DNA from: Gonapodya prolifera JEL478
Taxonomy: Eukaryota; Monoblepharomycota; Monoblepharidomycetes; Monoblepharidales; Gonapodyaceae
Length of the DNA: 64,000 nucleotides
Reading direction: 5' to 3'
Assembly (NCBI GenBank): GCA_001574975.1
Contig: KQ965731.1
Coordinates: 1 to 64,000 of the forward strand
Shown piece after piece: positions 1 to 10,319 of this stretch. Under the pieces are notes generated by a model. It ran no database searches, was not told where the DNA came from, and worked only from the letters and a program-made list of their open reading frames with translations. How positions within the stretch are numbered: the stretch's first letter is position 1; every line of letters starts with the position of its first letter. The translations under genes were made by a program, and so were the position numbers.

Positions 1-1858
1 TTCAACTTTAATCATCTCACTCGCACACCGCGCACGCCGCACATGAAAGAACTCCCTGGGCGAACGTTTCCTCCGTTACGCAACGTACCTGGCCTTGATC
101 GGAAGTGAGGCCATTTGATGACGAATACAGCGTGATCGTATCCCAAACTTTCCTTTTTGTAGTTGGCACCGGTGCTTTCGTCATCGGTATTCCGATGCTC
201 GTCATGTCGCCAACCAAGGCGACCGTCCAAGGCACATGTGAGTGAAGAGTGTCGCTTTGTTTGACACCTCCGGCTCACGAAACTCGCAGTTGGGACGTTT
301 GTCGACTCGACCGGCTGGGACAACCCCACCGCCGTGACTCAACTCGGCCTTCTCATGCCCATTTGGGTCTTCTGGGGTGCGTTCACCGTTGCACAAAGCC
401 AGTTTGCAACTTCTCCTCATCAGAAATTGAATTAGGCTACGATGCATCTGCTCACCTGTCTGAGGAGACCCTCGACTCCTCTTCCACACCGGCCAGATCC
501 ATCGTCATTGCGCTTGCGGCGTCGCAAATACTTGGATATGCATTCGTCTTGATCCTCAATTTTACCGTATCCGACATTGACGCCGTGCTCCAATGCCGGT
601 TTAATCAACCCTTGGTTTGCGCGTTCGAACAGGTGAGGTGGGACTTGGGGCGTACACTCGCATGGTCATTCTCCCCACTTCTGCAGGAGTTGTAACTATT
701 CTACCCATTCATAGGGAACCGGTGGCAGCAAGAGCGCGACAATGTTCTTGTGGGTAGCAAGTGCTTGCTGTTGCGCTTTATTATGCTAAGTTCTCTGCGT
801 AGGACCATTTGGATGATTTTCCAGTTTATCTGGAACATTCAAACGGCACTTAACGGTGCATCGCGGGCTCTATGTACGTTTCGGGGGTATTGTGATTTGA
901 GCTTACGGCTAAAGATTGTGACACTTTCAGACGCCTGGGCACGTGATGGAGCGATCCCCAAATTCTTCCACTGGGTAAGCCTCGATTCCACAATCCACCA
1001 GAACTGCATCGCCCAATTGGACAGTCGGTGCTGAACGGAATCACCACAGGTCCATCCCGAAACCAAACAACCACTCCGAACGGTTTGGTTCTTCACATTT
1101 GTTGGCTGTGTTCTTCTGTTGGCGAACTTTGGCTCCTCAGTTGCTGTCAGCGCGTTCAGTGCGTTCTCTACGGTGAGCAAAATGCCGTGGTTGAACGCTT
1201 ACAAACTGTTTCTCACAATGTCAAACCGAGAAGATTGGAATGAACGTCGCATATGCTATCCCCACAATATGCAAGCTCATATGGGCCAGAGACACGTTCA
1301 AGCAAAGCGCCTTTAGTGAGTTGTGGTGACCTTGTCTTCAATAAACGCCTGCAAATGACTCACTTGCACGTCTTCACAGACCTGGGAAGGCTGTCGATTC
1401 CCATCAACATTATTTCGGTTTTCTGGATGTTTTACGTCGTTGCCATCCTTTGCATGCCGCAAGTGAGTGTGTGTGGGATGCTACGGCACGACGAGCGTTA
1501 ACTAACTTCTCGCACGTTCTTCCTAGGTGATGCCTGTTAACGGTCAAACGTTGAACTACTCGCCTGTAAGTTTAACACCCACGTAAATCGCATTTCGGGT
1601 GCTTCCACCGTTGTTGGATGTACAGATCATGCTTGGAGGAGTGACCATTTTGATTACAATCTACTGGTTGTGAGTATGCGTGTGTACCAGATTGAGAGTT
1701 GGACTGACCCCCAACCCCACCCCAATCAAAGCGCCGGTGCTCGCAAGTGGTTCACCGGCCCTAAGATGCACATTACTTTGGAGGAAGCGCAAGAGCTGGA
1801 GAAATTGAAACTCGATGAGGATGCAAAGAAAGCCTCTGAACTGGGTGTCTCGGCTTAA
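1..1858 (+). CDS. Amino acid permease (APC superfamily, GABA/choline permease type), 5' end outside window
   Basis: This is the C-terminal two thirds or so of a multi-pass amino acid/polyamine/choline transporter that would sit in the plasma or organelle membrane. Stacked short exons give hydrophobic segments and family landmarks in order: the GYDASAHLSEETLDSS block after TM5-6, the ARDGAIPKFF loop, VAYAIPTICKL, then two last helices and a charged tail ending KKASELGVSA. The first intron runs from a gtgagtga donor at 238 to a cag acceptor at 289. Others follow at almost every helix. The real start lies upstream of base 1. The HLSEET block fits the fungal UGA4/HNM1-like group, but the substrate (GABA, choline or another amino acid) cannot be decided from sequence alone. 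Confidence 0.82.
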
Positions 1859-2089
1859 CATATATCAAGCGCTCTCGGAGGAGGGGGGGGGGGGGATGCA
1901 GACGAAGAGCCAGTTCTGCGTGGGAAAATCGAGTACTTTTCCGCTCCGCGGTGACTACATATTATGTAAATATTTCTTGACAAAATCTGTGATTCTGACG
2001 CGACATGCTCGAACTGAAGAGAGAAGAAAGTTTGATGCCCAATTGACAACCGGAAGAAATAGAATTGCCGAGAGTGACCGCAGTTGAAA
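1859..2089. other. Short intergenic spacer with a long poly-G run
   Basis: The stretch between the permease stop and the RPB9 start shows no coding signal. It holds an uninterrupted run of about 12 G residues near 1883-1894, directly after the permease stop. This should serve as 3' UTR of the permease and promoter of RPB9. Homopolymer length is prone to sequencing error. Confidence 0.5.
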
Positions 2090-2803
2090 ATGGCCTCGTT
2101 TCGTTTCTGCTCCGAGTGGTATGCGTTCGCAAGTCGCACTCACACAGGAAGTGATTGACTGAGCGTTGTTCGTCGGATCCTTACCTCACGATGAATTGGC
2201 AACTCACCACGTCGATCCTCACCATCACCGATTCACCAGCAACAACCTGCTGTATCCAAAGGAGGACAAGGACAACCGAAGACTACTCTTTGTGTGCCGA
2301 AACTGTCAACATGAAGAGGTACTTTGCCGTCCACGGGATGTGTAGAGCAAAAACTTATGTCCCAACCTCCGACACCAGGAAGCGGATCGCACCAAGCCCG
2401 ACGACAACAGAGTGTTTCGACACGAGGTGCAAATTACCCCCGTTGAGCAAACGATGATCATCAAGGACCTCGGAACGGACCCAACGTTGCCACGAGCAGA
2501 TAAGATTTGTCAGAAGTGCGGACACAATGAAGGTGAGGTCGTCGAACACGTGCCGCGGTGGAATTAGAAAGGAGGGTCCTTGTAAGAAGTTCTTCAGCTC
2601 TGTAAACTCGGGACGGGGATGTTGCCGAGCTGTTCCGTCTTGGGATTTCCTGCTGGTTGACATTCCTGACGATTTTGCGTGCACTCTTCCATCACGCACT
2701 CCCAGCTGTCTACTTTCAATCTCGTGCTCGTAGAGCAGACACGTCCATGCGGTTATATTTCGCGTGTGCCAACAAAGACTGCCAGCACCGATGGGTCGAA
2801 TGA
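2090..2803 (+). CDS. RPB9: DNA-directed RNA polymerase II subunit RPB9
   Basis: RPB9 is the small two-zinc-ribbon subunit of RNA polymerase II that affects start-site choice, fidelity and TFIIS-dependent cleavage. Four exons join cleanly: 2090-2118, 2240-2318, 2379-2532 and 2706-2803. The protein begins [20 protein letters not shown], the first zinc ribbon, with partner cysteines in CRNC. A linker contains [19 protein letters not shown], which starts the second (TFIIS-like) zinc ribbon, closed by [12 protein letters not shown] at the stop. All eight zinc cysteines are present. The length, about 115 residues, matches yeast and human RPB9. The start is the only ATG that gives the family N-terminus. 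Downstream it faces the aminopeptidase tail to tail, with 73 bp between stops. Confidence 0.96.
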
Positions 2804-2876
2804 CAGCACCACATGAATTCGAATTCAACTGAAAAACTGTACATAACCAATACAACGTCTCGTACAATCCACTCAT

Positions 2877-4331
2877 TCAGGACGACGCCCGTGCGGTCTC
2901 CCTTGTCCTCTTGGCCAACTCCACCAGGAGACCGACGCCCCAACCGCTTGCGCGGTCTGAATATCCACCTGTAAACGTAAGGCGTGCTAATATGGACCTG
3001 TTCCAGGAGACCTCCAACACCCACCTGTAACGGTAGCAGGTGCAGCCATGTCAATATGAGCCCATTTTCCGCGAGACCTACATGAAGAGTCAATGTGCTC
3101 CTCGATAAAGTGCCCGGCAGACGAAGATGCCACGTTTGAGCGATCTTTGACGGAATTTTTCATATCTGCGACAGTGGAAGGGAACTGGATGTTGACGCCA
3201 ACGTCTTGAGGTACGGGGGAAAAACCAAAAGAATACATATCACGTCTTTTGTAGCACAATTCAACGCAGCCATGCTTACATTCAGGTGCGTAGAGCAGCG
3301 GAAATACCGGTTCGCCAGCCCTCTTGCCCGCATCGATCACCATTCGTTCCACATCCTCCAGCGGGGCAAGCACGCCCCCATGTTTGTTTCCCGTAGCATA
3401 GCTTTGCGCCCCCGTCAACGTTGCCATGTCAATGATCCAATCGGGGTTGAGCGTCTGCGACGTGAAGGATACGCCGTCTGCGAGAACGAGGCGACCTTCG
3501 GCGTCTGTGTTGTTGATCTCCAAGGTGAGTCCCGAATGCATTGTAAGTGTGTCATGGGGCAAGTATGACTTGGGGCCAATTGCATTCTCTGCAACACACA
3601 AGACGGCGTACAGGTTGTCCGTATAGCCACTACGCACGAGCGCCTGGAACGCCATAAGGAAGGCAGCGGATCCGCCCATGTCGATTTTCATTCCCAGGAT
3701 GAACTCGCGCCCCTTGAGGTGAATACCACCGGTGTCAAAAATGATGCCCTTGCCTGCAAAGGCAAGGCTTGTGCGAGCGCTTGGCGGCGTGAAGGCAAGA
3801 ATGACCAAGAACGGAGGTCGTTCGCGCCCCTTCCAACATTGTAGATGCCACCAAAGCCACCGTACTTCATTCTTCTCCTCTGATGACCTGGAGCGTTACA
3901 CCATTGGGGGCGAGTGTCTTTGCGACTTCCCGAATCTCGTTGAGGTAAGCATCGGTGTGCAGTTCACCGGGTGGTGTGTCAACCAGTCCAAGCATTAGCC
4001 CAACGTCAAGCCCAATAGAGTGACTAAGTAGTGGTACGCCAACTTACCGTGCTGCGTTCCGCACACCATCCGCGACGATCTGAATTTTTTCGATAACTTC
4101 GGAGCCAACCATTTGAGAACCTCTCACGAGGAGGTCGATCCATACGGTCCCCACTCCACCGCTCTTCCCTTTTGTCTTCTTCGAGTAGAGTGGGAACGCA
4201 CGAGCAACAGCGGTACCCGCTGCAAAAGCTTCGGTCTCGCTTTCCCCCTTCTTCCTCCTTTTCCCGGGCAACAACAAACATGAGTATTGACAACAACGAA
4301 TTTGTCCAATAATAATGAAGGAAAGTAACAC
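2877..4331 (-). CDS. Leucine aminopeptidase, M17 family, NPEPL1-like
   Basis: A two-metal (M17) aminopeptidase that removes N-terminal residues in the cytosol. Reading down the minus strand one sees AFAAGTAVARAFPLY, LVDTPPGELHTDAYLNEI, the metal-site block GKGIIFDTGG, DMGGSAA, the family signature NNTDAEGRLVLADG, DMATLTGAQ and the end GWGVGLLVELAKR. These resemble vertebrate NPEPL1 more than classical LAP. Introns lie near 4050, 3280 and 2985. Two oddities: the frame slips by one base near 3870 (between GEE and KYGGFGG) and again near 3822 (between GRGA and ERPPF), and the usual N-terminal domain seems cut short because the stress-protein gene starts just upstream. The 5' end is therefore a best guess. 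Either the assembly has lost two bases or this copy is damaged. Confidence 0.8.
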
Positions 4332-4392
4332 TACACTTTATAAAAAGGACCATGCCACCCCGCCGGTGACTCATAAACCCCGAAAACACATC
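4332..4392. promoter_or_regulatory. Shared promoter of divergent aminopeptidase and stress-protein genes
   Basis: About 60 bp separate the proposed aminopeptidase start on the minus strand from the stress-protein ATG on the plus strand. The spacer holds a TATA-like TATAAAAA at about 4338. If both starts are right, one short region must drive both genes. The aminopeptidase start is uncertain, so the assignment is tentative. Confidence 0.35.
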
Positions 4393-5552
4393 ATGAGCGT
4401 AGTGATTATCGCCACCGATTTCACAGAGGCCTCGCAGCATGCATTGGTTTGTGTTTCAATGAGCCGCTACTCCCGCCGTTTCGGATCGCTCATTTGTCCG
4501 GCTTCCGAAACGTTGTTCACTTTTCTCCCCAATCTCGGGGCCGAAACACTACCGTGGCTTGCCATACCACTTGATTCGACAGGATTGGTCGGCGCAGCGG
4601 CTGCTGAAGACCGGAGATAAGTGAGTGGCGCGAAATCGGGACTTCGTGTGTCGGAAGAACAACGATCCTGAAACAACTTCCATGTAATCTCTTGGGTGTT
4701 TTGTATTAGAGTAATTCTCCTCCACACTGTCTTGCCATCACCTCCCACTTTTGATGTCGACACGACCGGTGAGAAATGGAAGCTGTATTCATTTGCTCTT
4801 CCGGTCTCATTAGATGACCTTTTCCTCCGCCGCGGAACCGTTCTCTGATATGCCCACTATCTATGGTGCTTCTGTGACATGAAAATCTGTTACTTTTGGC
4901 AACGTTGGCACCGAACAGGAGTGTACGTCGACGACGAGGACCTCCGTCAAAAACAGCTCAGCAGTGTTGAAGCGGAGTCTGAAATTTTCCTCAAGAAAGT
5001 TAAGGAATCCGTGTTCCACGACGATAAGGGAGTGAGTTGGGTGGTCCCACAAAGGCCTCTTGAAATGTTGCTCTAATTGAATTCCTTACAGATCTCAGTG
5101 GAGGTGGTGACAGAAGTTGGCGATCCAGGAACCGTTATCTGCTCTAAAGTACGTACAGATCGTGACTTCATGTTGACCATCACTCTCACGTTGCCATGGC
5201 ACATCAAGGCGAAAGAACTCAAAGCTGCTTTAGTTGTTGTTGGAGTATGTTTCTCGCCCGGTGCCACTTCTTCGTCCTTTGTATCTTACCATTTCCCCCA
5301 GACTCACAGCAAATCCAACTGGCAAACCCTCTTGCTCGGCTCGGTATCCAATTATGTCCTTCATCATTGTGGTGAGTGGAACCCATTCCTCTGCAAAATA
5401 GAAGCTGCTAAAACGTGTTTCGAACTTATTCACCATCAAATTTTTAGAAGTGAGTTGTCTCCTTGTTTTCATGCTGCTTAACCAGAACACATCGCTGACT
5501 TTTGTTTGAAACCTATGAAACCTAGTCTCCTGTTGTCATGGTCAAGATTTGA
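4393..5552 (+). CDS. Universal stress protein (UspA) domain protein
   Basis: A small nucleotide-binding alpha/beta fold protein of the UspA family, linked to stress survival in bacteria, plants and fungi. It is split into many tiny exons. Exon 1 (4393-4446) gives MSVVIIATDFTEASQHAL, the first strand. Exon 2 (4583-4620) gives DWSAQRLLKTGDK. Exon 3 gives VILLHTVLPSPP. Later exons give VDDEDLRQKQLSSVEAESEI, ISVEVVTEVGDPGTVICSK, KELKAALVVVG and LLGSVSNYVLHHC, then probably SPVVMVKI at the stop. The GDP and GSVSNYVLHH blocks are the usual nucleotide-loop region. The last splice junction does not close perfectly in frame, so the C-terminus is uncertain. It is transcribed away from the aminopeptidase. 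Confidence 0.8.
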
Positions 5553-5675
5553 GTCTGAAAGCTTGTGGATGTGAAAGCGATACATGAAATAGTAAATAGA
5601 AATTCCAATTCACCTGAATCCACCTCAGCTTCGGTCAGCCGAACGAGCCCGAGCACCTTGCTTCAAATAAGTCCC

Positions 5676-7403
5676 ATGCTCAGCGCGCTCGGCATTTCAC
5701 GTGTCGCGGGGGGCTCTGGCGCGAGGATCGCGCTCACTTCGGGCCTGCGCCCTCTCGCTGTCACGATCCCAGTGGCTGGACAGCCGCCGCAAGCATCAAC
5801 TTCACCATCAGCCTGCAACAGCGGACCTCTATCCAATTCACTCGCCGGTGTTGGTTTTTCGGGTCTATCGGCTCAAATTCGTCGAATATCGTCGTCGGCG
5901 CCTGCTGCCGCTAAGAAATGTTTGTTTTCCACTGCAAACCGAACGATAACCGACGGCAGAAACGGAAAATCGTGAAACTTATTCACGAATCCTAATAGAA
6001 ATTTGTTTCTGAAGCGATCGCTCGAAGAGTCTCAGAAAATGACGACGAGAACTGTGGGGAGTGACTTCCCGACACATTTGGAGCAGGGAAACGTGAAGAA
6101 TTCTTTGGATCGGCATTGAGGCCATTATTAAGTGGTGTGAGCTTTTAGTGGACACAAAGGTCTTACTGGTTCTTTTGCCTTTTACCCAGTATCTGCTGAT
6201 GAAATTCGGACTCTCGCCGAACGTTCCCAACTTAAAGAATTGCGCAAAGCTGATTCGCTTCAGCGTCCGAAGCGACCATTAAGTGCATTCGCGGTCTTCA
6301 CAAAGGAACGATTTCCTTCCGCGAAGATCATGAAGACTGGAGCGGAGGACATAATCGATACTCGGGAAACCATCAGAACTTTGGCCCAAACATGGAAGTC
6401 GCTGTCAGATTCACAGAAAGAGGTCCGCGAGGGGTTTTTACGTGATGTTGTCTCACCTTAACTTAAGTTTCATTCATATCCAACATTCTCAAAGCCGTAT
6501 TTCGTTCGCGCCGATGCCCTTCGCGAAAAATATGACAGTGAAGTTGACAAATTCGAAAAATCACAAACCCCGGAAGACTTTGTTAAACAGCAGGTCAGGG
6601 CCAACCATCATCATGTAGCTACGAATTCTTATCTAACTTTCTGGCAGAGATTGAACTTCCTCCTGCGAAAATATCGTCCAAATACACGTCGCTCCAAGGC
6701 AACCAAACCAGCAACGGCGCCCTCTCGCCCGCTTACAGGCTACATGAGATGGGCTGTTGTGGTCAATAGGATGACCAAAGATGAGCAACGTGCGATGCTT
6801 GGAAAGTCGCTTGAGGATGTTCCATTTGCAGAGAGGGGGAAGATACTAGGTGCACGTTGGAAAGCAATGAGTGAACAGGAAAAGCTTGTGAGTGGAGAAT
6901 GAACCGCTTTTGAAAGAATACGACTGATGTTCTCCATCAAGGCGTATCAAAAAGCGTTCGAGACCGAACTCGTCACGTACCGACAGGCAATGCTTAAGAT
7001 TGAGAGCAAAACTTCAGCTGCTAGGCAGGTGCTCGTCCAAGAGGTGCGGGATATCGTTCGTGAGAGGAAGGCAAGCATCGTCAAGGTGGGTATTAGCTGC
7101 TCTCTTCTTTTTTGTCATCTTCTCAACAATGCTTGTAACCCCTCCCAATCACTCATTATAAATTACTCAGAAGAAGAAACCAAAGGCCTCACCCAATAAA
7201 GGTGCGCGGCGTTCATCCACCTCGAAACGTCGGGCCGCATCGTCGCCCAAACGCCGCGTGTCGAAAGTCATTCGGAAGAAGCCCACGACCAAAAAGGCAA
7301 CCAAAGTAGTGTCCAAGGGAAAGAAAGTGGTTGCGAAGAAGCCCAAGGTGACGAAGGGCAAAGCTTCTGTGAAGGGTGGCAAGCCAGCGTTGAGGAGGGC
7401 TTA
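5676..7403 (+). CDS. Mitochondrial HMG-box DNA-packaging protein (TFAM/Abf2-like) with a lysine-rich tail
   Basis: A likely mitochondrial nucleoid protein. The N-terminus, from MLSALGISRVAGGSGARIAL, is rich in R, S, A and L without acidic residues, as in an import presequence. HMG box A follows (RPKRPLSAFAVFTKERF, then TIRTLAQTWKSLSDSQKE). HMG box B contains RPLTGYMRWAVVVNRM and GARWKAMSEQEK. Next comes an acidic/helical stretch, TELVTYRQAMLKIESK, then a highly basic tail of about 70 residues built of KK, SPKRR, TTKKATK and KGKKVVAKKPK words that ends GKPALRRA. Two boxes plus presequence is the Abf2/TFAM plan; the tail is like histone H1. Introns sit near 5920-6190, 6420, 6590, 6880 and 7085. 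Nuclear localisation cannot be ruled out. Confidence 0.8.
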
Positions 7404-7528
7404 GTATTACTGTTTTGATTGGCGTTTTGAGAATATACGACGGATAAAATTTGAGGAGAATCGGTTAAAATTCATCGATTACGTCAATCTTGCAACCAGC
7501 GGTACTACCACTATGGCACATCAACATC

Positions 7529-9336
7529 ATGAACCCGAAGGTGAAGAACTGTGCGTATGCTCCATCCAAGGAAGCGATCTTGAAACGTCTGTTGTCTGGC
7601 AGCAAAGGTCAATCCGTCTGACGCTCCTTCGGATCGGGATCTTTTTCACCTCGCTCTAAACGCTGACCGGTATCCAGAAGCGTTTCCTACTTTGCGGAGC
7701 TTCATTCTTCATCAGTTGAACGGAGTTCATCAAAGACTCAGGAATCAGACTCAGGAAAACTCGCTCTCCCAAATGTACACTGGTACTTTCAGTGCCAAAG
7801 TCCTATCCGAGTGCCTTTATACCAACTACTGCAAGGTTCTTCGCGACATGGATGGATACAGAGCACGCCGAAGGGCGAAATTGTCGGAGGCACCAGGGGA
7901 CATGTCGCATGCAGCAGAAAACATCCCGACCCTTGAATTTGCCAAGCTGTTTTTAATGCAATCAGCGCCAGCAAAGCTCGTGGATGGATCGTGGCTACAG
8001 TTGGTTCAGCGTCTCTTTTCTTTGAGTTACTCATCTGAACAATGTGATGTCATCAGATACATTGCTACTTCAGATTCGTATGCCGACGTGCGAGCAAATC
8101 TCTTTGATATTTTCGTCGAAGAGCTCGGCGAGGGTGTCTTCCAGCAGAACCACGTTGTTGCGTTTCGCAAACTCTTGGGTCAGATTGGGTGAGTCAACGC
8201 CCATTTTCGTGCTTATCGTCAAATGTGATCGTTGCTTTCCTTAGTATCAATATGCCCTGTACAAACAGTCGCGACTTTGTCGACCAGACGTGCTTGTTCG
8301 ACAGCGCATTCCGTGTGCCTCTCATACAATTGGCCTTGTCCCGATTTCCCGACGAGCTCCTACCCGAAATTTTGGGATTCAACCTGGGCTACGAGCAGCT
8401 ACCACTTCACCTTCTGATCACCGTCGAGGAATTGAAAGCGCTGGGTGTTGACCCGTACTACTTTCAGCTGCACGTCACCATCGATAACAGCGCGACTGGT
8501 CATGCCAAGCTGGCCCTTGATGCGGTCGTGACGTACCTTGATCATGTGTCTTCACAACACGATCCGGAAACTCTTTCTACACAGTGAGCAGCGTATAAGC
8601 TTTGTAACAATTGGTGAGAGTGCTAATACGGCATCAAAGCTGGAGGCGCATACTCGCAGGCTATGCCCTCAATGACGAACAGCCGTGCAAAAAGGATCTG
8701 GACGCTGTTCGTGGTGCTTTCAGGGACAATCCTGCACTCACGGCTTACGACGGAACGCGTATACTACAGCTTGCAAAGAAAAACGAAGAATCATCAACGC
8801 ACCTTGATTCGGCAAAGATCCGTAAAACACGAGTCCTTACTCTGCTTCGAAAATACGCTCCGTACGCCGCTGGAATACACCCTGTTGGAACATTGCTGGG
8901 AGGGTCCTCCCTCCGCGCCATGCTGGCTCCTTCTGACGAGATCATAACGAAGCACGGTGATGCCGCGTTCGAGCCCTGTCTCTGTGCACTTCAAAAGAGC
9001 GAGTGGGTAGTCCCGGGGAGACCGGAAGACAGCTTGTTCTTTACGGCGTTGTGCGAGTTTGGTGGACCGATGTTTGGGGTCTTTGCAAAGGAGGATCAGA
9101 AAATCATTGTGGATTGGATAGCGGGGCTGGACGACGAAAGGAAGGATTTGGAGCCAGAGTCCAGCGGTGCAGTTTCAAGGTTGCTTGGAGAGAGGGTTGA
9201 ACTCGATGTTGCAGAAAGTGTTGCTGCCAATCGTTTGCTGAGTGAGACTTCAGGCCAGGAGCTTCTTCGAATGTTCAAGGAACGTGCGACGGAGCCAGGT
9301 TCGTTTTGGCTGCATCGCCTCGCTTTTAGCTACTGA
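7529..9336 (+). CDS. Iron-containing redox enzyme, haem-oxygenase-like diiron fold
   Basis: A member of the fungal iron-containing redox enzyme family (haem-oxygenase-like diiron fold, Pfam Haem_oxygenas_2). The reaction in fungi is unknown. Landmarks in order: ADRYPEAFPTLRSFILHQL, APAKLVDGSWL, FVEELGEGVFQQNHVVAFRK, LLPEILGFNLGYEQLPLHLL, and the metal-ligand region DPYYFQLHVTIDNSATGHAK. After an intron comes the second part with SWRRILAGYALND, SEWVVPGRPEDSLFF and GGPMFGVFAKEDQKIIVDWI, as in fungal relatives of about 600-700 residues. Introns near 8191 and 8586 have good borders. Near 7609 the start exon (ending LKRLLSGSK) and the next block (NPSDAPSDRD) differ by one base in frame, so either a short upstream region is missing or there is an assembly indel. 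Confidence 0.75.
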
Positions 9337-9338
9337 CG

Positions 9339-10038
9339 ATGAATTCAATAGTGACGAGAGCTGTCTCACGTTACTTTATTAAGCGTGTCCTTGCGAAATC
9401 CCAATCCATCAACCTTGGCGTCGTGAAACAATTCACTTCAGACATGGGGATGACCCTTGAGCTGCTTTCCTATGACTTTGTGTTTTTGGACGAGGTTTTC
9501 GCACCAGACTTGCACCCAACCAAGACTGGAACTGCCTTGACTGAGATCTGGATGCTGGCCAAAGGCTACGGCGAGCACTCCGGCGGGACCGCTGCTTGTT
9601 GGAGGTCCATCCCGACACGGTTGGTATGCTCTTTGACTTGTTGTAGCACTTGCATCAAGTGCCTCATATCGTTGATTTGCATGCAGGAACAAGTTGTCTG
9701 CACACAGTTCCGAAACGACCGCTCGGATCCAGGCAATTTTGGTTGGAATATCTCAACACCCGCATTCATTCATGCCAGAGATTCTTGGAATATGTTTGTT
9801 TTGGTCACGCTTGGTATGGGGCTGTGTTGTACCTGCCGTACTCAATGTTTTGGTCAGGATGGACCTTGTTTCAGCACGGGAAGAATTGAAGCTTCATGGA
9901 GCGAGAGAGACTGTTCTACGGGTGGCGAATAAGCTGGAGTCTGCAATTACCGAAGAGCTACCTGGGTGGCAAACTGCACGTCTGGCAGCGGGATACTCGA
10001 TTCTTGCAAGCGCATTGGGAGTGCAGCCAAACCTTTAG
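9339..10038 (+). CDS. Probable C-terminal continuation or second module of the iron redox enzyme
   Basis: Directly after the enzyme above, two open stretches on the same strand can be joined by one intron of about 65 bases (9620-9684). The first reads SRYFIKRVLAKSQSINLGVV, then LTEIWMLAKGYGEHSGGT. The second begins NKLSAHSSETTARIQAIL and contains HPHSFMPEILGICLF, then ends SILASALGVQPNL at a stop. The MPEILG block echoes LPEILG of the preceding domain, which suggests a second, diverged haem-oxygenase-like module in the same protein or a tandem partial copy. No ATG with good context starts it, so I favour one long gene. Confidence 0.4.
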
Positions 10039-10319
10039 CATAAAAGTTTAAGAATGCGGTGAATGTCTGGTGCTAGAACATGTAATACAAATGCTTTGTT
10101 TCAATCAGGGCGCCGCCAGCCACGTCCTTCCTTCGGTCAACACGCCTCCCGACAGTCTGTACCATTTTTGGAAACTCACTCAGTTCTTGGGAAGGAAACC
10201 GAGAACGTCTCGCTGCGAGTCGACACTGAAACTGCGGGCGATGCCATTGCGTTTGTAGAGTGCGCCAATCCCGCTCGATTCCGCCTTCCGTCGCGACTCC
10301 GACTTCATCACCAACTCCA
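10039..10319. other. Intergenic region upstream of the secreted protease
   Basis: This spacer of about 280 bases lies between the iron-enzyme region and the protease start. It has open reading frames but none with a recognisable domain or good splice borders. I see only likely promoter and 5' UTR DNA. Confidence 0.4.

Noticed and set aside
249-695. 148-codon plus-strand open frame at the window start
   Set aside because: It mixes an intron and an exon of the permease; the correct reading is split by the gtgagt donor at 238 and later introns.
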